64,000 nt of DNA from Triangularia verruculosa. Its lineage: Eukaryota > Ascomycota > Sordariomycetes > Sordariales > Podosporaceae. The position numbers and the translations under genes are program-made. The stretch spans positions 62,001-126,000 of the forward strand of contig MU863945.1 of assembly GCA_033296885.1 (NCBI GenBank). Reading direction: 5' to 3'. This document shows, in pieces, positions 34,152-46,832 of this stretch. Under the pieces are notes generated by a model. The model did not search any database. It saw only the letters and a list, made by a program, of their open reading frames with translations, and was not told the DNA's origin. The first letter of the stretch is position 1. Every line of letters begins with the position of its first letter.

Positions 34152-34900
34152 TTGAGATTTGAGAGAAGAGGTTGGGGATGTTGAATAGATGGCGATGAAT
34201 GAAGGGTATCAACCAGAGACATGGATGGACGGACGGAGTTGAGGAGCGGTTGCATTACGATAGGTGGATGGGTTTCAACAACCCCGTGGGACTTCCTAGC
34301 ACCTAACATTGGAACTACTCAAGAAGGACTTTCTGCCTAATTTACCATGTCCGTGACGTCGTCTTAGGAAAACTGTCGGATATATAATCAAATGATCTGA
34401 ACATCTTCCATATTTCACCTCACCAACCAACTATCACTGTGGAAAAAAAAAGCAAAAAACATCCACCCTTTTGATACGTCTCTTTTTCACTACATACAAT
34501 ATATGTGTGTGTGTGACCCAGGGATATCTGCAACAAGCCAACCCATATCCCAAAGCCCTAGTCCCGTGATTCCTAGTCCTCAAGATCAAGAACCAAATAC
34601 TGGCTAAAACTCGCAGGTAACCAAAATCAACAATACATCATTTCCTCGTGTCGTTCTTCTCCGACCCCTCTCTTCAACGAGTGGGAGAAAGTAGGATATA
34701 GACAAGCCTGCCAAACGCTTGACGGGCCACCAAAAGAGAGGCAAGATAGAAAGAGGGAAAAAAACGCCATCCCAATGCATGGAAAAAAAAATACGGGTTC
34801 AGTGTGTGTCCAGCAGGTAGTGTCCAAGCAAGAAAGAACCCTTATGATCTATGCCACCCGTTTCCCTCCCTTTCCCATTTCTAACAAAAAAGAAACATCA
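34152..34900. other. Convergent 3' region, GDE1 / ADAM protease
   Basis: 749 bp between two stop codons. A short (GT)n run lies near 34504-34515. No gene supported. Confidence 0.4.
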
Positions 34901-37310
34901 TTAGGCATAACGATACGATGGCTGCTGCCGCCGCATTGGCTCCCACCCTTGTTGCTGAGGGGCGTGGTAACTTCCTTGCTGCTGTGGTGTCGGTCCGCGC
35001 ATGGCCGGCATGCCATTGCCATACGGGTATGGTGGCGGGATTGGCCTGGGAGCCTTGCGATGGTTTCTGCTCGATCTGCGACAGCAGCTGAACAAGCAGC
35101 TGCAGACGGCCATGAGGAAGAGGATGCCAACAACGGCAACCACGGGGATGAAGATCGGCTTGTTGTCGTTGATCCACTCGAGGATCTGCTTGTCGAGCCT
35201 TGTACCTTGACAATTACCGTTGGAACATTTGCCGCCGCCTTCGCAGGGAGTGCCGTCGAGGAAATACTGCCGCATGGTCAAACACTTGTTGGGTCCGAAC
35301 TGTGGCGAGGCGCAAGACAAGGTGCAGCCGCTGCTGGAGCAGGAGTAAGTGTCGTTGTTCGTCGTCAAGCTTCCCATCATGGTCTTGCACTGAAGGTCGC
35401 GAGATGTGCAGCGGCCCGAGGCACACTGCAGGTTGGCACCAGCCTCACCACAGCTATCTCCATCAGGGGTGTGCTCGTCGGTTGGGCAAGTAGCTGTCGT
35501 GCCGGCGCACTTCTCCTCAGGATCACACGGACCAGTGCTGGGACGGCAGACGCTTCCCTGGCTCGCAAATCGACACTGGTTGGTGCAACACTCCTCATTG
35601 GAGAAATCACACTGGCTGCCCGTTGTGAACTTGCAGGTTTTGGCATCACAGCACGGGTTGTTCGCGCAACTTTGTTCTCCACCACAGTCGCATTCCTCGC
35701 CAGCTTCGACGATGCCGTTTCCACACTGCTGGCCAGTAATGGTGATCAAGCCTCTGTTGCTGGTCAGGCAGCTAGCTCGCTGGGAGCTGCGACCTAGGAA
35801 GCTGCAGATGTTTCCGATACTGCAGGGGGAGAACTGGGTTATGCCGCTGCCAGTAGAAGGGTTCATAATGAAGTTGCCCTGAGCATCGCAGGATTGGCGT
35901 GCAAAGGGGCAACATTGCGATTGTGTATCATCACCTCTGGCGCATGTGGCATCCATGCAATCGTGGACGGCACCAAACGTGTGGCCTGTTTCGTGGGCAA
36001 AGACGAGCCATTCTGTCGATGTCCGCACAACAACATTGGCAGAAGCCGTGAATTCGTTGCCTTGCTGCACTGCACCCGACTGGCAGACAGCCCCCAACCA
36101 AGCCAAGCCGACGGCATTATCTGTACCACAGCTCGTCAAAAGCGTCCAGTAGGCATTGCCATCTTGTGGCCACTGACCGCGCCACTTTGAGAACTGGCTC
36201 AAACGTTGTGTGATGGTAATCGAATCGCTGCAGGCGGTGTTCCACTCCGCTGACGGAGGAGCTGTAGCGGGACACTCGGCATCACTGATGGTCAGGTTCT
36301 GAATGCCCAGAGAGATATTGAAGGTCCTCTCGTACAGCTCCGATGCCGAGTTCACGACATCGATGATATTAGCGCGCACTTCCTCCTTGTTTTTGAACTT
36401 GGCGGTATAACCACAGTCGGTGGCGACACCGATCAAGGCAACCTTCCTTGTAGTCGGGCACCCCTGAGTTGACCCAATCGACCCTCTCAGGTTGACACCG
36501 GCACCGTTTCCACCAATCTGATCCTGTCGCCCAAAGAGGGCCCTGGTGTTGAGGGATGTGCCTTCAGTCAAAGGTTCGTTGAAAGCACGGTACACAATGT
36601 TGTTTGGGTCTTGATTGGAAAGCAGATCGTCAGAGGCGCAGGTCCCCATGCTGTTGAGATCACGCTTCAGATCCGCATGGCCAGACTCGGTGCTGAGATC
36701 GGTATCGCGCCAAACAACCATGTATTCGTCCTCGTCTTCATCGACCTCCGGATCGCCCTCGATCGAGAGCGCGCGATACGAAGAGGCCGTCTTGATGTGA
36801 TGATGGTCTCCTGAGATAGTGAAGACGCCTGTGAAAATTGGATTCGTCCCATCGCGGATTACACTGATTCGAGCCCAGCCCACATGCTTCCACTCTGTCG
36901 ATCCATCCTCCCTAACCCAGCTTTCTCCCCTGAATACCCGAATTGATTGCCTATCCAGCGCTTCGACCTTGGTGATTGTGCCGTCGGCGCCGACATGTTG
37001 GATCGCTGCGTCGTCACTGAAGAGATCGGTGTTTGGGTCTAGGGAAAGGCGGACGTTCTGCCGTTTGTTATGGAGGTGGAAAGTGACGTCGAACGAGGTG
37101 TGGGCGTGCACTCGATGTGATGGTGTTTTAATGACTGTGTCTTCAATGCGCGTCACGTAGGACAGTGACCTTCGTTGTACCGAGTGCGCTTGGATGTCTT
37201 GTTAGTGTCTGTAGAAGCTAGATTACGAGATAGGTAGCTGTACCTATCGCATGTTGGAACAGTAGACCAGCAGCTGTGAGGGCGGCCGCGAAGGCCTTAG
37301 TCAAAAGCAT
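34901..37310 (-). CDS. ADAM-type metalloprotease with disintegrin domain
   Basis: Type I membrane zinc protease of the fungal ADAM family. A small first exon (37310-37244) encodes a signal peptide, MLLTKAFAAALTAAGLLFQH. The second exon runs to 34901, with its 5' end at 37197 or 37188 (two usable AGs differing by three codons), giving about 784-787 residues. Order: prodomain (to about 200, with a Lys-Arg at SGHADLKRDL as a possible Kex2 site), reprolysin catalytic domain with zinc site FAHETGHTFGAVHDC, disintegrin domain beginning CGNGIVEAGEECDCGG with many cysteines, a cysteine-rich segment, one transmembrane helix (PIFIPVVAVVGILFLMAVCS) and a proline- and glutamine-rich cytoplasmic tail. Fungal ADAMs have no settled substrates; surface shedding is inferred from the animal family. 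Confidence 0.93.
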
Positions 37311-40300
37311 AGTTCAATTAGTCGTAATCCGTCCCAAAGTATGCCGCCTGATCCATAAACGAATGATTGGTGTTGGGAATGAAAGGATAGACCAAGTGTG
37401 TCTGTCGGCGGAAGAGGATATTGCGAGGTGCTTCTATTAAGTCCTCTACCGCATTCAAGAGCGGAGGCGAAACGGTGGACTCGCAAGGATGAAAAGGTGA
37501 GCGAAAACGAGGGGGGCGGAGGGACAGAAGGAACAAAGCAGGCGAGGGAATGTCTTTTGTTGGTTGAAAAGAGAGAGAAACGATGGGAACCAGTGGCAGT
37601 GCACAGTATTTTGTCGGTGGGTGTAGCGAGCGGCTTGGTGAGTGGTCAGGAGGGAGCTGGACGGAGAGAGCGCTGGTCGACATCTCCCGCCCAGCAAACG
37701 GCAAGGCTTGGATCTTTGCCCAGCGCTTCGCGGCACCGTGCGAATGACGAATCTGTCACCATGGTCACCCAGGGGTCCACCATGCCAGTAAGGCGCCTGT
37801 CTGTCAGCTTGGAACGGCATCCTCCTCAAACCACCTCAGGCCACACACGCCCACCTGAAGCCCTATCTCAGCCGACCCACGCTATCAGCTTTTCAATCTT
37901 CCCTTTCCTTTTCTTCAGTCACGATTCGATGTGATCTACTATCTCGACACCATGTGTTCAACGCCCAAGAAAGTAATAAGATATGCCAAGATCTCTTGGC
38001 TACACTACGTAACCCAAGCGGCCGTTGCGAGCGATCCCTTGTGTCGGTTTCAGAAGCGCACTCAAACAGACCCCGGATGGCCTCTGCCCCTGGCCACCCC
38101 CTCAGCCTCGACCGAAAGCAAACGCCCAAGAAAGACTGCCAAAACGACATGCACAGAGCTCGTTTTGCAGAGGTCGGACGAAGCTGCTACCTTATGCGGG
38201 GTGACACGTCAATAGCCTTCAAACCCACAACTTATGCCCATTGGCCGCTAATAAATAATCCAGAAACCATCAACGGCCCCAGCCTTGCTCGGTGTTGACC
38301 TCGGATCTCTACGGACAGTGAGCAACTCAGCCCCGCCGCCCACTCCCCGCTTTCCTGCTGAGCAATCCACTACAAATCCCTTCGCACTGTGCAGACCTGA
38401 TCAAAGTTGTTTACGGTGCCACCCGCAAGGTCACCACCGCAACGCAAGGAGGGGCGAAATACAGATCACCCGTCCTACACCACCGAGTTTATATCAGACC
38501 GACAGAATGAATCAAGCGTACATTAGGCGGCGGTTGCCGGGTGTCGGTGTTCGATATACATCTTCGAAGCAACCCCGGCAGATCTCCAATGAAACAATGC
38601 ACAATGTACATACACCTGGAAAAGCACCATCTCAACTCTCAGAATTGTTTCGTTTCCTTTTTTCTACAAACTGATCATCTAAATTCTACAACTCGCTTTT
38701 TAGACTTTCTGCCCAAGCCAAAATCCCGAGATAGCCGGGAGCTGTCAAAATGCCAAGGGAGACAGCGGGCTTGGACGATGTCATTGCATACGCGTCCTCC
38801 AAAGACGGCAATCGGGTTTAAGCCCTTGGGCCTTCTTGCCTTGTTGATCACAAACATCGCCGTTAGGCTTTCAGAGATCGGACTTAATCAAATATACACA
38901 AAGGTGCCACCGCTCACTGACTATCGATATACTGTTGGACACAATATCCAAAAATGCAGTTGATCTGATTGAGATTCTGTTACAACATGTTGAGCACCAA
39001 CAAACCAGGTCAGACTGTCGAGCCAACTTGATTGAATAACAATAAACAACATGCCCACAAAAAAAAGACGAAAATATATCATCCCGTCTGATTGCATATG
39101 CAGCTGCGAGCTTCTGTTTTTGGCCCGTCATCCCGTCCAACGACCTGTCGTCTGTGCCACTTTGGTTTGCTCGGGGTAGTATAGCTCCCCCGCATTTTTT
39201 TGCTCGAGGCCAACCTGGGTGGTCCATCAAGATGACCATAATCCACTACTAGATGACGGGTTTTGATACTCTTTTTGATCCTAGGAGGCCTCAAAGTTGG
39301 CCCAAAGGGCCTGAGTTGTTGTCCGGGATTTTGATTTCAAAAGTTGTGATTATCATCAGACAGATATAAGAAACACAGCCTGATGACATACATAGCGAAA
39401 GAGAATCTATGTCAAGGCTTTAGCTCTTTCGCCCCCGAGAGAGACAGACTGCGAGGTAAAGATCAGGCGAGCGAGCTGAGGGGATAAAAAACAACCGGAC
39501 AGTATTATCCCCTTGGACTGGGTAAGGGTTATATTATTTATTCCCCCCAACGTAGAAAACAGGTAGACTTGTACTGCACACACGTTTCGGATCTGAAAGT
39601 CGTCAACTTTTGCCTCTTTGCTTGGGGCAAAGTCAACCCATGTCCATACATAGCTGCTACGGTTCTCTTTCAGTTGATCAGGAAAATACTCAACGCACAC
39701 ATTAAACACCACCATCAACTGAGATCATAATCTCGCTCCATCCCAAGGTAAACTTTCACACTTACTTAACCTCACTTTTTTGCGTGCAGACCCCGATAAG
39801 TAAAGTATTTCAAATCAAACACACATCTCACTAGGTACCCATAACTGAAAAAGGTTTAGGCCTTGCCCGGAGGAGGTGGTTGGCACATGCTTCTGCCACA
39901 TGTCCATAGCTACTGATTCGTGCTCGAAAAGGTTGGGAATGTGTAAAATCGTATTTTGATCAAGCATCATCAGGCACCCCTTAGTCCTACTATGCGGAAA
40001 AGTGATCAAGGGAAGTGGCGAAGTGGAGAGGGCGGCTACGAAAACAGCGCGGCGCAGTAAGCTTGATGTCCGTAAGCGAAGAGGCAAGTCCGTCCAAAAG
40101 TAAGCTGTGACGCTGAGGTATACATGTTGACACAACAGAGGGCAGTGAGAAGGACTTCAGTCAGAGTCTAGATAGTTTAATAAAGAGACACTTTCCACTC
40201 ATAGCATAAGGGATCTAAAGTTATTTTTACTCATTTATATTCATTGCTACTTTAGCAAGACAGGATAGGCATAGTAAATCCCAAGCTCCCAATTTGGAAT

Positions 40301-40629
40301 GCTCCTCACACCTCATCTTATAAAGCAAGCTCGTCGACACAACTCAAAATGAAAACGCGAAGGAACCGATTTGGAAACCCATGCCAACAACAACATCGCA
40401 AAACGCGTTCCACGCTTCTCCCAAAAACATCCAAAGCCAAGTGCCCGACTCCCAAAACCAAAAAGAACACTTCAAACATGCCAAGTCATTGATCTTGCCA
40501 TGTCTCGTTGATCCATCCAGGGACGCCGTTCCTCTCAAAACCCAGTCCAAAGTCGGTGGTATAGTGGTATATAATCTTCCATGCAGTCTCTTCTCCTCTT
40601 ATTCACACACAATAACAAACGCCACGCGC
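37311..40629. other. Gene-poor region between ADAM and acetyl-CoA synthetase genes
   Basis: 3.3 kb without a supported gene. The left end is the ADAM promoter and the right end is beyond the acetyl-CoA synthetase stop codon. Short open frames occur on both strands, but none shows domains, repeats or good splice partners. A small interrupted palindrome GGCCCAAAGGGCC lies at about 39,300-39,312. I see no transposon ends. Confidence 0.4.
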
Positions 40630-43043
40630 TTATTTCTTCTTGCCCTCGTGCACAATATTGATGATCTTCTCGACAACGGATGGGTCCGAGAGGGTGCTGA
40701 TGTCGCCGAGCTGGTCCTCCTCGCCGGCAAGGATCTTTCTGAGAATGCGTCTCATGATCTTGCCGCTGCGAGTCTTGGGGAGGTCTGGGACGACATAAAC
40801 GGCCTTGGGCGCCGCAAAGGGGCCGATGCTCCTGCGGACCTGGAGGATGAAGTCTTTGCGAAGGGTGTCATCAACCTCGGTGCCGTTCTTAATGGAGACG
40901 AAGGCGTTGACAGCCTGGCCGGTCAGCTCGTCGTTGATGCCAACTACAGCCGCCTCGGCAATGGAAGCGTGCTCAATGAGGGCAGCCTCGATCTCAGCAG
41001 TGCTGAGACGGTGTCCGCTAACGTTGACAACGTCGTCAACACGGCCACGGATCCAGTAGAAGCCCTCGTGATCACGGCCAGCACCGTCGCCCGTGAACTA
41101 CGTCATTTGTTAGTTTAAGAGCCCAGAAGAGTAAAAGACGGCGGATAATACTCACGTAGTAACCCTTGTACACATTGAGGTAAGTGTCCATGTACCGCTT
41201 GTGGGCGCCCCAGACGGTGCGAGCCATGCTGGGCCAGGGCTGCTTGAAGGCAAGAACGCCCTCGACATCATTGCCATGGATCTCCTCGCCGGAAACAGGG
41301 TCGACAATCGCAGGCTCGATGCCGAAGAAGGGGAGCGAGGCAGAGCCGGGCTTGGTAGGCGTGACACCGGCTAGAGGGGTGATCACGTTGGAACCGGTCT
41401 CGGTTTGCCAGTATGTCTGTGATTTTGGTCAGCGGATAGTGCCTATCTGCATTTGGATGGTGATAACTTACGTCCACGACGTGACACTCCTCCTTGCCAA
41501 CAACCTCAAAGTACCACTTCCAGATTTCAGCAGCAATTGGCTCACCGACTGAGCCAAGAACTCTGAGGTGCTTCATCTCGTTGCGCACATGCTGGTTGCC
41601 GGCGCGCTTCAGGAGACGCAGGGCAGTGGGCGCAACATAGAATTGTGTGACCTTGTGCTGCTCAATGATATCCCAGTATCTGGAAAAGTTGGGATATGCT
41701 GGTGTACCCTCGAAGACGACGGTAGAGACACCGAGAAGGAGGGGGGCGTAGACGACATAGGTGTGGCCGGTAATCCAGCCCACGTCACCACCGCAAAAGT
41801 ACCTGTCACCCTCGTGAAGATCAAACACATATTTGCCAGTTGAGGCGGCGCCCAAAAGATAACCGCCGGTGGTGTGCATGACACCCTTGGGCTTTCCGGT
41901 GGAGCCGGAGGTGTAGAGGAGGAACAGAGGGTCCTCGGAGTTGACGGGTACGGGAGGGAAGTAAGAGGGCCACTTCTCAACCTCCTCGTGCCACCAGAAA
42001 TCGCGGCCCTCGGTCATGGGGATGTCGGCGCCGGTGCGCTTGAATACAAGCACGTGGCCGACATCAGGGCACTGCTTCAGAGCTTCATCGACAATCTTCT
42101 TTGTCCCAATCAACTTTCCACCGCGCTTGCCCTCGTCAGTGGTGATGACCACCTTGGAACCACCGTCGACAACACGGTCGCGGAGCGAGTCGGCCGAGAA
42201 ACCGGCAAAGACCACCGAGTGGACAGCGCCGATTCTGCTGCAAGCAAGGAGGGCAACAAGCGCCTCTGGAATCATGGGCAGGTAAATGGCCACGGTATCC
42301 CCCTTGCGCACGCCCATCTGTGTGAGCACGTGGGCGAGCTTGGACACATCGCGCAGCAGCTCGGCGTACGTGACATTCCGGCCATCGGAGGGCTCATCGG
42401 CTTCGTAGATAATGGCGACCCGGTTGGGGTCCTTGAAGGCATGGCGATCGACACAGTTGTATGACGCGTTCAGCTCACCCTCCAGGAACCAGGCATTGTC
42501 ACCCCCGGCGAGGGAGCCACTGTGAACTGTCTGGAAATCCTTGGACCAGGTCAGGAGCTCGCGCGCCAGCCTCCCCCAAAACTGCTTGGGTTCTGTGATG
42601 GACTCCTTGTAGAGTTTCTGATAGTCCTCGAGACCTGCGGTTCCGTGTCAGCGCGATGTGACGTAGCGGCAGAGCTGCCCGTGTGCCCCCCTGCGCGCCC
42701 TAGGCTTGGAGAAGGAGGGCGGCCGCGGGGTATTCTAGCGGGGGTGGAGTCGTGTCTTACTGCTCAAGTGTGGTTTGCTCGGGTGCTCTGTCGCAGCGTG
42801 GTTAGCGCATATGCTTCCGTTCGTCCAGCTGTGGTGCCCCGCGCGAGGTCAGAATCCTTGGCGCACGACATGGACCCAACTTACTGGCAAGCATCTGTTG
42901 AGGAGGGTCTGGAGCAGGCGGGATGCCATTCTGTCAGTTCCGAGGTCTGCAATTGAGTGCTCCGGAAAGCGCAAAGACTCACGGAAAGTGTCGACAGTGT
43001 GGGCCTCGGCCACTACTGGCGCCGTGGGAGAAGATTCGCCCAT
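40630..43043 (-). CDS. facA: Acetyl-CoA synthetase
   Basis: Activates acetate to acetyl-CoA with ATP through acetyl-AMP; needed for growth on acetate and for acetyl-CoA supply in cytosol and nucleus. Six exons give 667 residues, the normal family length: 43043-42983, 42908-42885 (24 nt), 42787-42761 (27 nt), 42634-41472, 41416-41156 and 41097-40630. The two micro-exons rebuild VDTFHPPQQMLAKHPSKPHL-SSLEDYQKLYKES, matching the fungal N-terminus. Motifs: the AMP-binding loop YTSGSTGKPKGV, TYWQTETGSN across an intron, YYFTGDGAGRDHEGFYWIRG, and the acetylation/catalytic lysine in PKTRSGKIMRRILRKI. The C-terminus is lysine-rich (HEGKKK). The equivalent genes are called facA in Aspergillus and acu-5 in Neurospora; FacB-type acetate induction is known there but not shown here. 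Confidence 0.96.
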
Positions 43044-46000
43044 GATGGTTGTGATGGCGGGGTAGCTACTTTTTGGCGCTTTGGCGAGGCGGGAGAAGTC
43101 TGGCTGAGGAACTGACAGGCCAGCTAGCAAGAAATAGCAGTGACGGAAAATGTGTCTTCGTGTTCAAGATAATTCGAGTAATGAGCCAGCCAAAGCCAAG
43201 CAGCCGGTAGGAACAAGTAGTGGGCGGTGAAAAGGAGGTGGGAGACGAGTGGGAGATTGGGTGAACTGGACGGACGGACAATGTTGGGGAGGAGCGGGTG
43301 TTTTTGTATTATGGCAGAAGACGAGACGAAGGATACCCGCCTGGATGGACACGGTGCATGGGTGAAGGGCGGAAGCTAGGATGGGGGAGGAGGGGAGAGG
43401 CATTCAGGGGAGGGGTGTGGGCATTTTCTTTTTTCTCACTTCGCAGCTTCGCCTGCCGGACCGGAGCTTGTACCGATACATCGTCACGAGAGACGGCCGC
43501 AAGTCCATCCCCAGAGCCCAAGCCCAAGACCGGCGTTGTGGATTTCCTTCCGCCCGACCATTGCTTACTATTCGTTCCCCAGAGATGCAATGTTGCCAGT
43601 GACGAGCCTTTTGTTACCAGAAGGGGGATTTAGCTTATTTCCTCAGCCCTATTCGCACGCCTGCCTTCTCTCCAGAAAAAGAGGCTCGGGTGTTTCCCCT
43701 GAAACTGCAGGCGTTGAGACGAAAGGCCGGCACCAGCCGTGCGGTGGGCGGGCATGCGGGTATGCGGTGGGCGAATAGCCAGGACTCCTTGCCTGGCCGG
43801 TGGAGGACGAGTCGAGATGGCACAGGTGCTCCTCCGGACGCGGCAGGCCTGTCCCAGGCTGTGGAGTGCCGCGTTGGGAACACAGACGCATGGCAGGGTT
43901 GCCTCGAGGTCACCTCGTCGTGTAAGTTGGACCGCGCTGTTGAAAGGTTGCATCCATCACACATCTTCTATTTGGAAGGCACGGGAGGCTGCAAAGTGAT
44001 GGCTTTCGATGAATTTGGAATTCTCTCAAGGGCTACCCCGTCTTAGGTAGCGCTTCCAAATCGCGCGCATCTCACTCGGGATGGTGGAGGCTTTTTCTTA
44101 TCTGATGGGAAATGTGGAGGCCATCACCTCAACAAACTTGACATTGCACGCGAGACGACATCAGGGGCAGCGGGCAGCTAGAGCTAGTGGATGACGTCCA
44201 ATTTCAGCGGCTCTTTGGCAAAATAAAAGGTATGGCCTGCAGGGTCGCATGTACCGAACGAACGAACACCTGCGGGCCGCCGTATGCCTGGTCGATTCAA
44301 CACTCCGTGTGTCTGCTACTATCGGAGCCCGGCCGGTTGGCCGCTATCGCGATGTGATGCCCTACGCGACCAGCAGCTTCCCGAACAACGTAAGGCAATG
44401 CCACCACTCGTTTTTTGTGATGCTGCAGGGACCGCCCCGCCGCCGTGGGAATGCAGTCATACAACTCGAGCCTTGATAGCTTCTTACCTAATGGCAAGCT
44501 ATTACAGAAGAGGCAACACCTTAAAAGCACCTCAGTTCTTCAGACAGGTACCGGTACATGCCCCTCCTTTTACAGCGATCTCATGCTTGGCAAACAGGCC
44601 GCTACCGGATCGAGACCTGGGGAAGTTCTCGGTGACGAAGGAGGCGCCTTGGCCAGGGCAAGATATGATGCCTTCGCAACGCCGCATCGCCATAAGACGG
44701 GCTTTCCCCGCACTGATCCCAACCGCATTCAAAGCAGAGTGTCTCTTGGCAACCATCGCCGTTGGCTCCCCCATTGCTGCCACAGCTTGTCTTTATGGAA
44801 GCCCAGATACCTGGCGTCATCGTCCGTCACCTCCAAGATCACGGGATGCCAACCCGTCTCCTTGACATGACGCATCGTTTCACCTCGCCCATGGATAGCT
44901 TCGATGCTACGGATGGTTCTCGCGAAAAGGGACGGCTAATCCGGCCCGCTCCTCGCAATCTCGTGCCCAATAGCCCATTCCTCACAGCAACACCGAAAGA
45001 CCGAATGGACGAACGCACAAAAAACCGGGGTAGTACCACCTTGTTCCCTTTTGGTGGACACCGCTATCGTGATAAGACGGCTGATGGTGCAAGAACGTTG
45101 AAGGTTGCGGCTGCCCGGCTGCCGGGACATCCAAGTGCCGGTGGGCCAAGGCTAACTCGACTTCTCTGGGGATGAAGGGAAGCTCGGAAGCCATTCACAG
45201 ACACCCTCGGGTATGGCAACGCGCTCGCATAACCAGGGATAACTATCAATTGCTTCCTTATCAAGTTGGCCCCCGTGCCTCTTGGTGGCCCCTGTGCCCC
45301 TTTCCCCAGAATCGTGGGGCACCACAACCCCCACATTTTCCATGGCCTCGACTTAACCAACGAAAGACTGGGCGAATATCCCCATGTTTTGCCATCCGCC
45401 AGTCCGGAGCACCGGAAGTCACTCATCTAACCAACACAAGTGACAGGCAATCCAACCCATTCCGAGCACCCGGTCCAGATCGTCCTCTGGCGAAGAGTCA
45501 TGGCATGCTGCTTGCCCCTCGTTGTGCCCCTCATCCCCAAATCCTTGAACCCCAGACTACAAAGACCGGGGAGCTGGTTCACCAAGAGGCCCCACCATAG
45601 CAAACCGCCACCAGGAACAACGTCATGCCTTACCTGCAGCTGCCGAGACCAGCCGGGGCCCTTCCGGGCGTATGGGAAAAGGAAAAGGGGCCAGGTCTGA
45701 CACACGTGAGGCTGTTATGCTTAATCTGCCATGGCCTCTTGGAAGAACGCATGTGATAATTTGATATGGAGTCTTGACACACCGGATGAGTTAAGCATAT
45801 CAGGGATGTGGTCGAGTATACAACCCTAGGTAAGCCGTATATAAGATCAGCTTCTCATGGTTAACTCGCAGCTTGATCTCCTCTTGTAGAGTCATCTAGA
45901 GACTCGGGGGTTGTTATCAACGTCGTCATACTTGAGACTATTCGCAGTCTTTACACCAAGGCCAGGTATGTATGTACCTGCCCTACAACCCAGCCTCCCA

Positions 46001-46740
46001 CTAGTCTTTGCACATATCCTGCCCCGGCTATGTATGTCATTGCCTCGTTTACGATCCACGTGGCGGATATCAACAGAGTCTCCATCGTCTTCTCGAACCA
46101 AATCATGAAGTGAGAGACGAGACATGCCGGAATTGTGTGGCAATCCTAGATACTCTTGTGTCACATAGTTTTGGACCGACTCAGTGCCAGGACCTTTTGA
46201 CTTGAATGTAGAGAGGGCTGTAGCTTCCCGTTGCACGGGACCTCTGCCGACTGCACAATCCGATATATCCTTCAAATGCTTTCAAATACAAAACTCAAGT
46301 TTGAGAGTTTGGGAGGTGGGAGAGCCTAGAGCAATCATGTTCCGACTCCCAGTTTTTGCTCCATTCTTCCATGATAGAAGGTCACAATCAAAAGTCTCAT
46401 ACGGAAATGACGCCGTTTACAGGTGCATAAACCGGGCACTTTGGATCCTTTATCCTATCTTCTCGTGACTTATTTTGTGTTGAATCCATAATCACATAGA
46501 CAATAACCTATACTTCAACACTATCATGTATATCTCGTGATAACTACTATTCTGCCATGCAACTAAACCACCACTCCAACTAGATACAACAGCAACCGAA
46601 AGCTTCATTCCATGTACTGAATATCTCATTAACATTTCCATTCTTGTAAGAATTTCTTTTTTGTTTTTGTTCGCGACGCTTGTGATAATGGGTAGAACAG
46701 GGGGTATAAAGGGTGTGTGTGTTCGGGTCGTCTGTGATAT

Positions 46741-46743
<3 letters not shown>
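43044..46743. other. Gene-poor region upstream of acetyl-CoA synthetase
   Basis: 3.7 kb without a supported gene. The first few hundred bases are the acetyl-CoA synthetase promoter. Between about 43,600 and 45,700 the DNA is GC-richer and many overlapping frames stay open on both strands. None shows a domain, codon pattern or splice structure that would mark a gene, so I call it non-coding. No terminal repeats noticed. Confidence 0.4.

Positions 46744-46830
<87 letters not shown>
46744..46830. repeat. Perfect (AAC)29 microsatellite
   Basis: Twenty-nine uninterrupted copies of AAC (GTT on the other strand), 87 nt, bordered by ATA on the left and AAACAAAAC on the right. It lies about 550 bp beyond the kinesin stop codon. 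In one + frame it would read as polyglutamine, but that frame has no gene-like context. Confidence 0.95.

Positions 46831-46832
<2 letters not shown>

Noticed and set aside
40381..41118. A 245-codon + strand open frame
   Set aside because: It lies mostly antisense to the acetyl-CoA synthetase C-terminal exon and shows no domain; a shadow of codon bias on the real gene.
42849..42983. Reading acetyl-CoA synthetase exon 1 through into the frame RESLRFPEHSIADLG
   Set aside because: It runs past a good GTGAGT donor and gives residues unlike the family. The 24-nt exon model restores the conserved N-terminus.
43600..45700. Many overlapping open frames of 70-190 codons on both strands
   Set aside because: GC-rich DNA lacks stops by chance. 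The frames conflict with each other, and none has recognisable motifs or introns.
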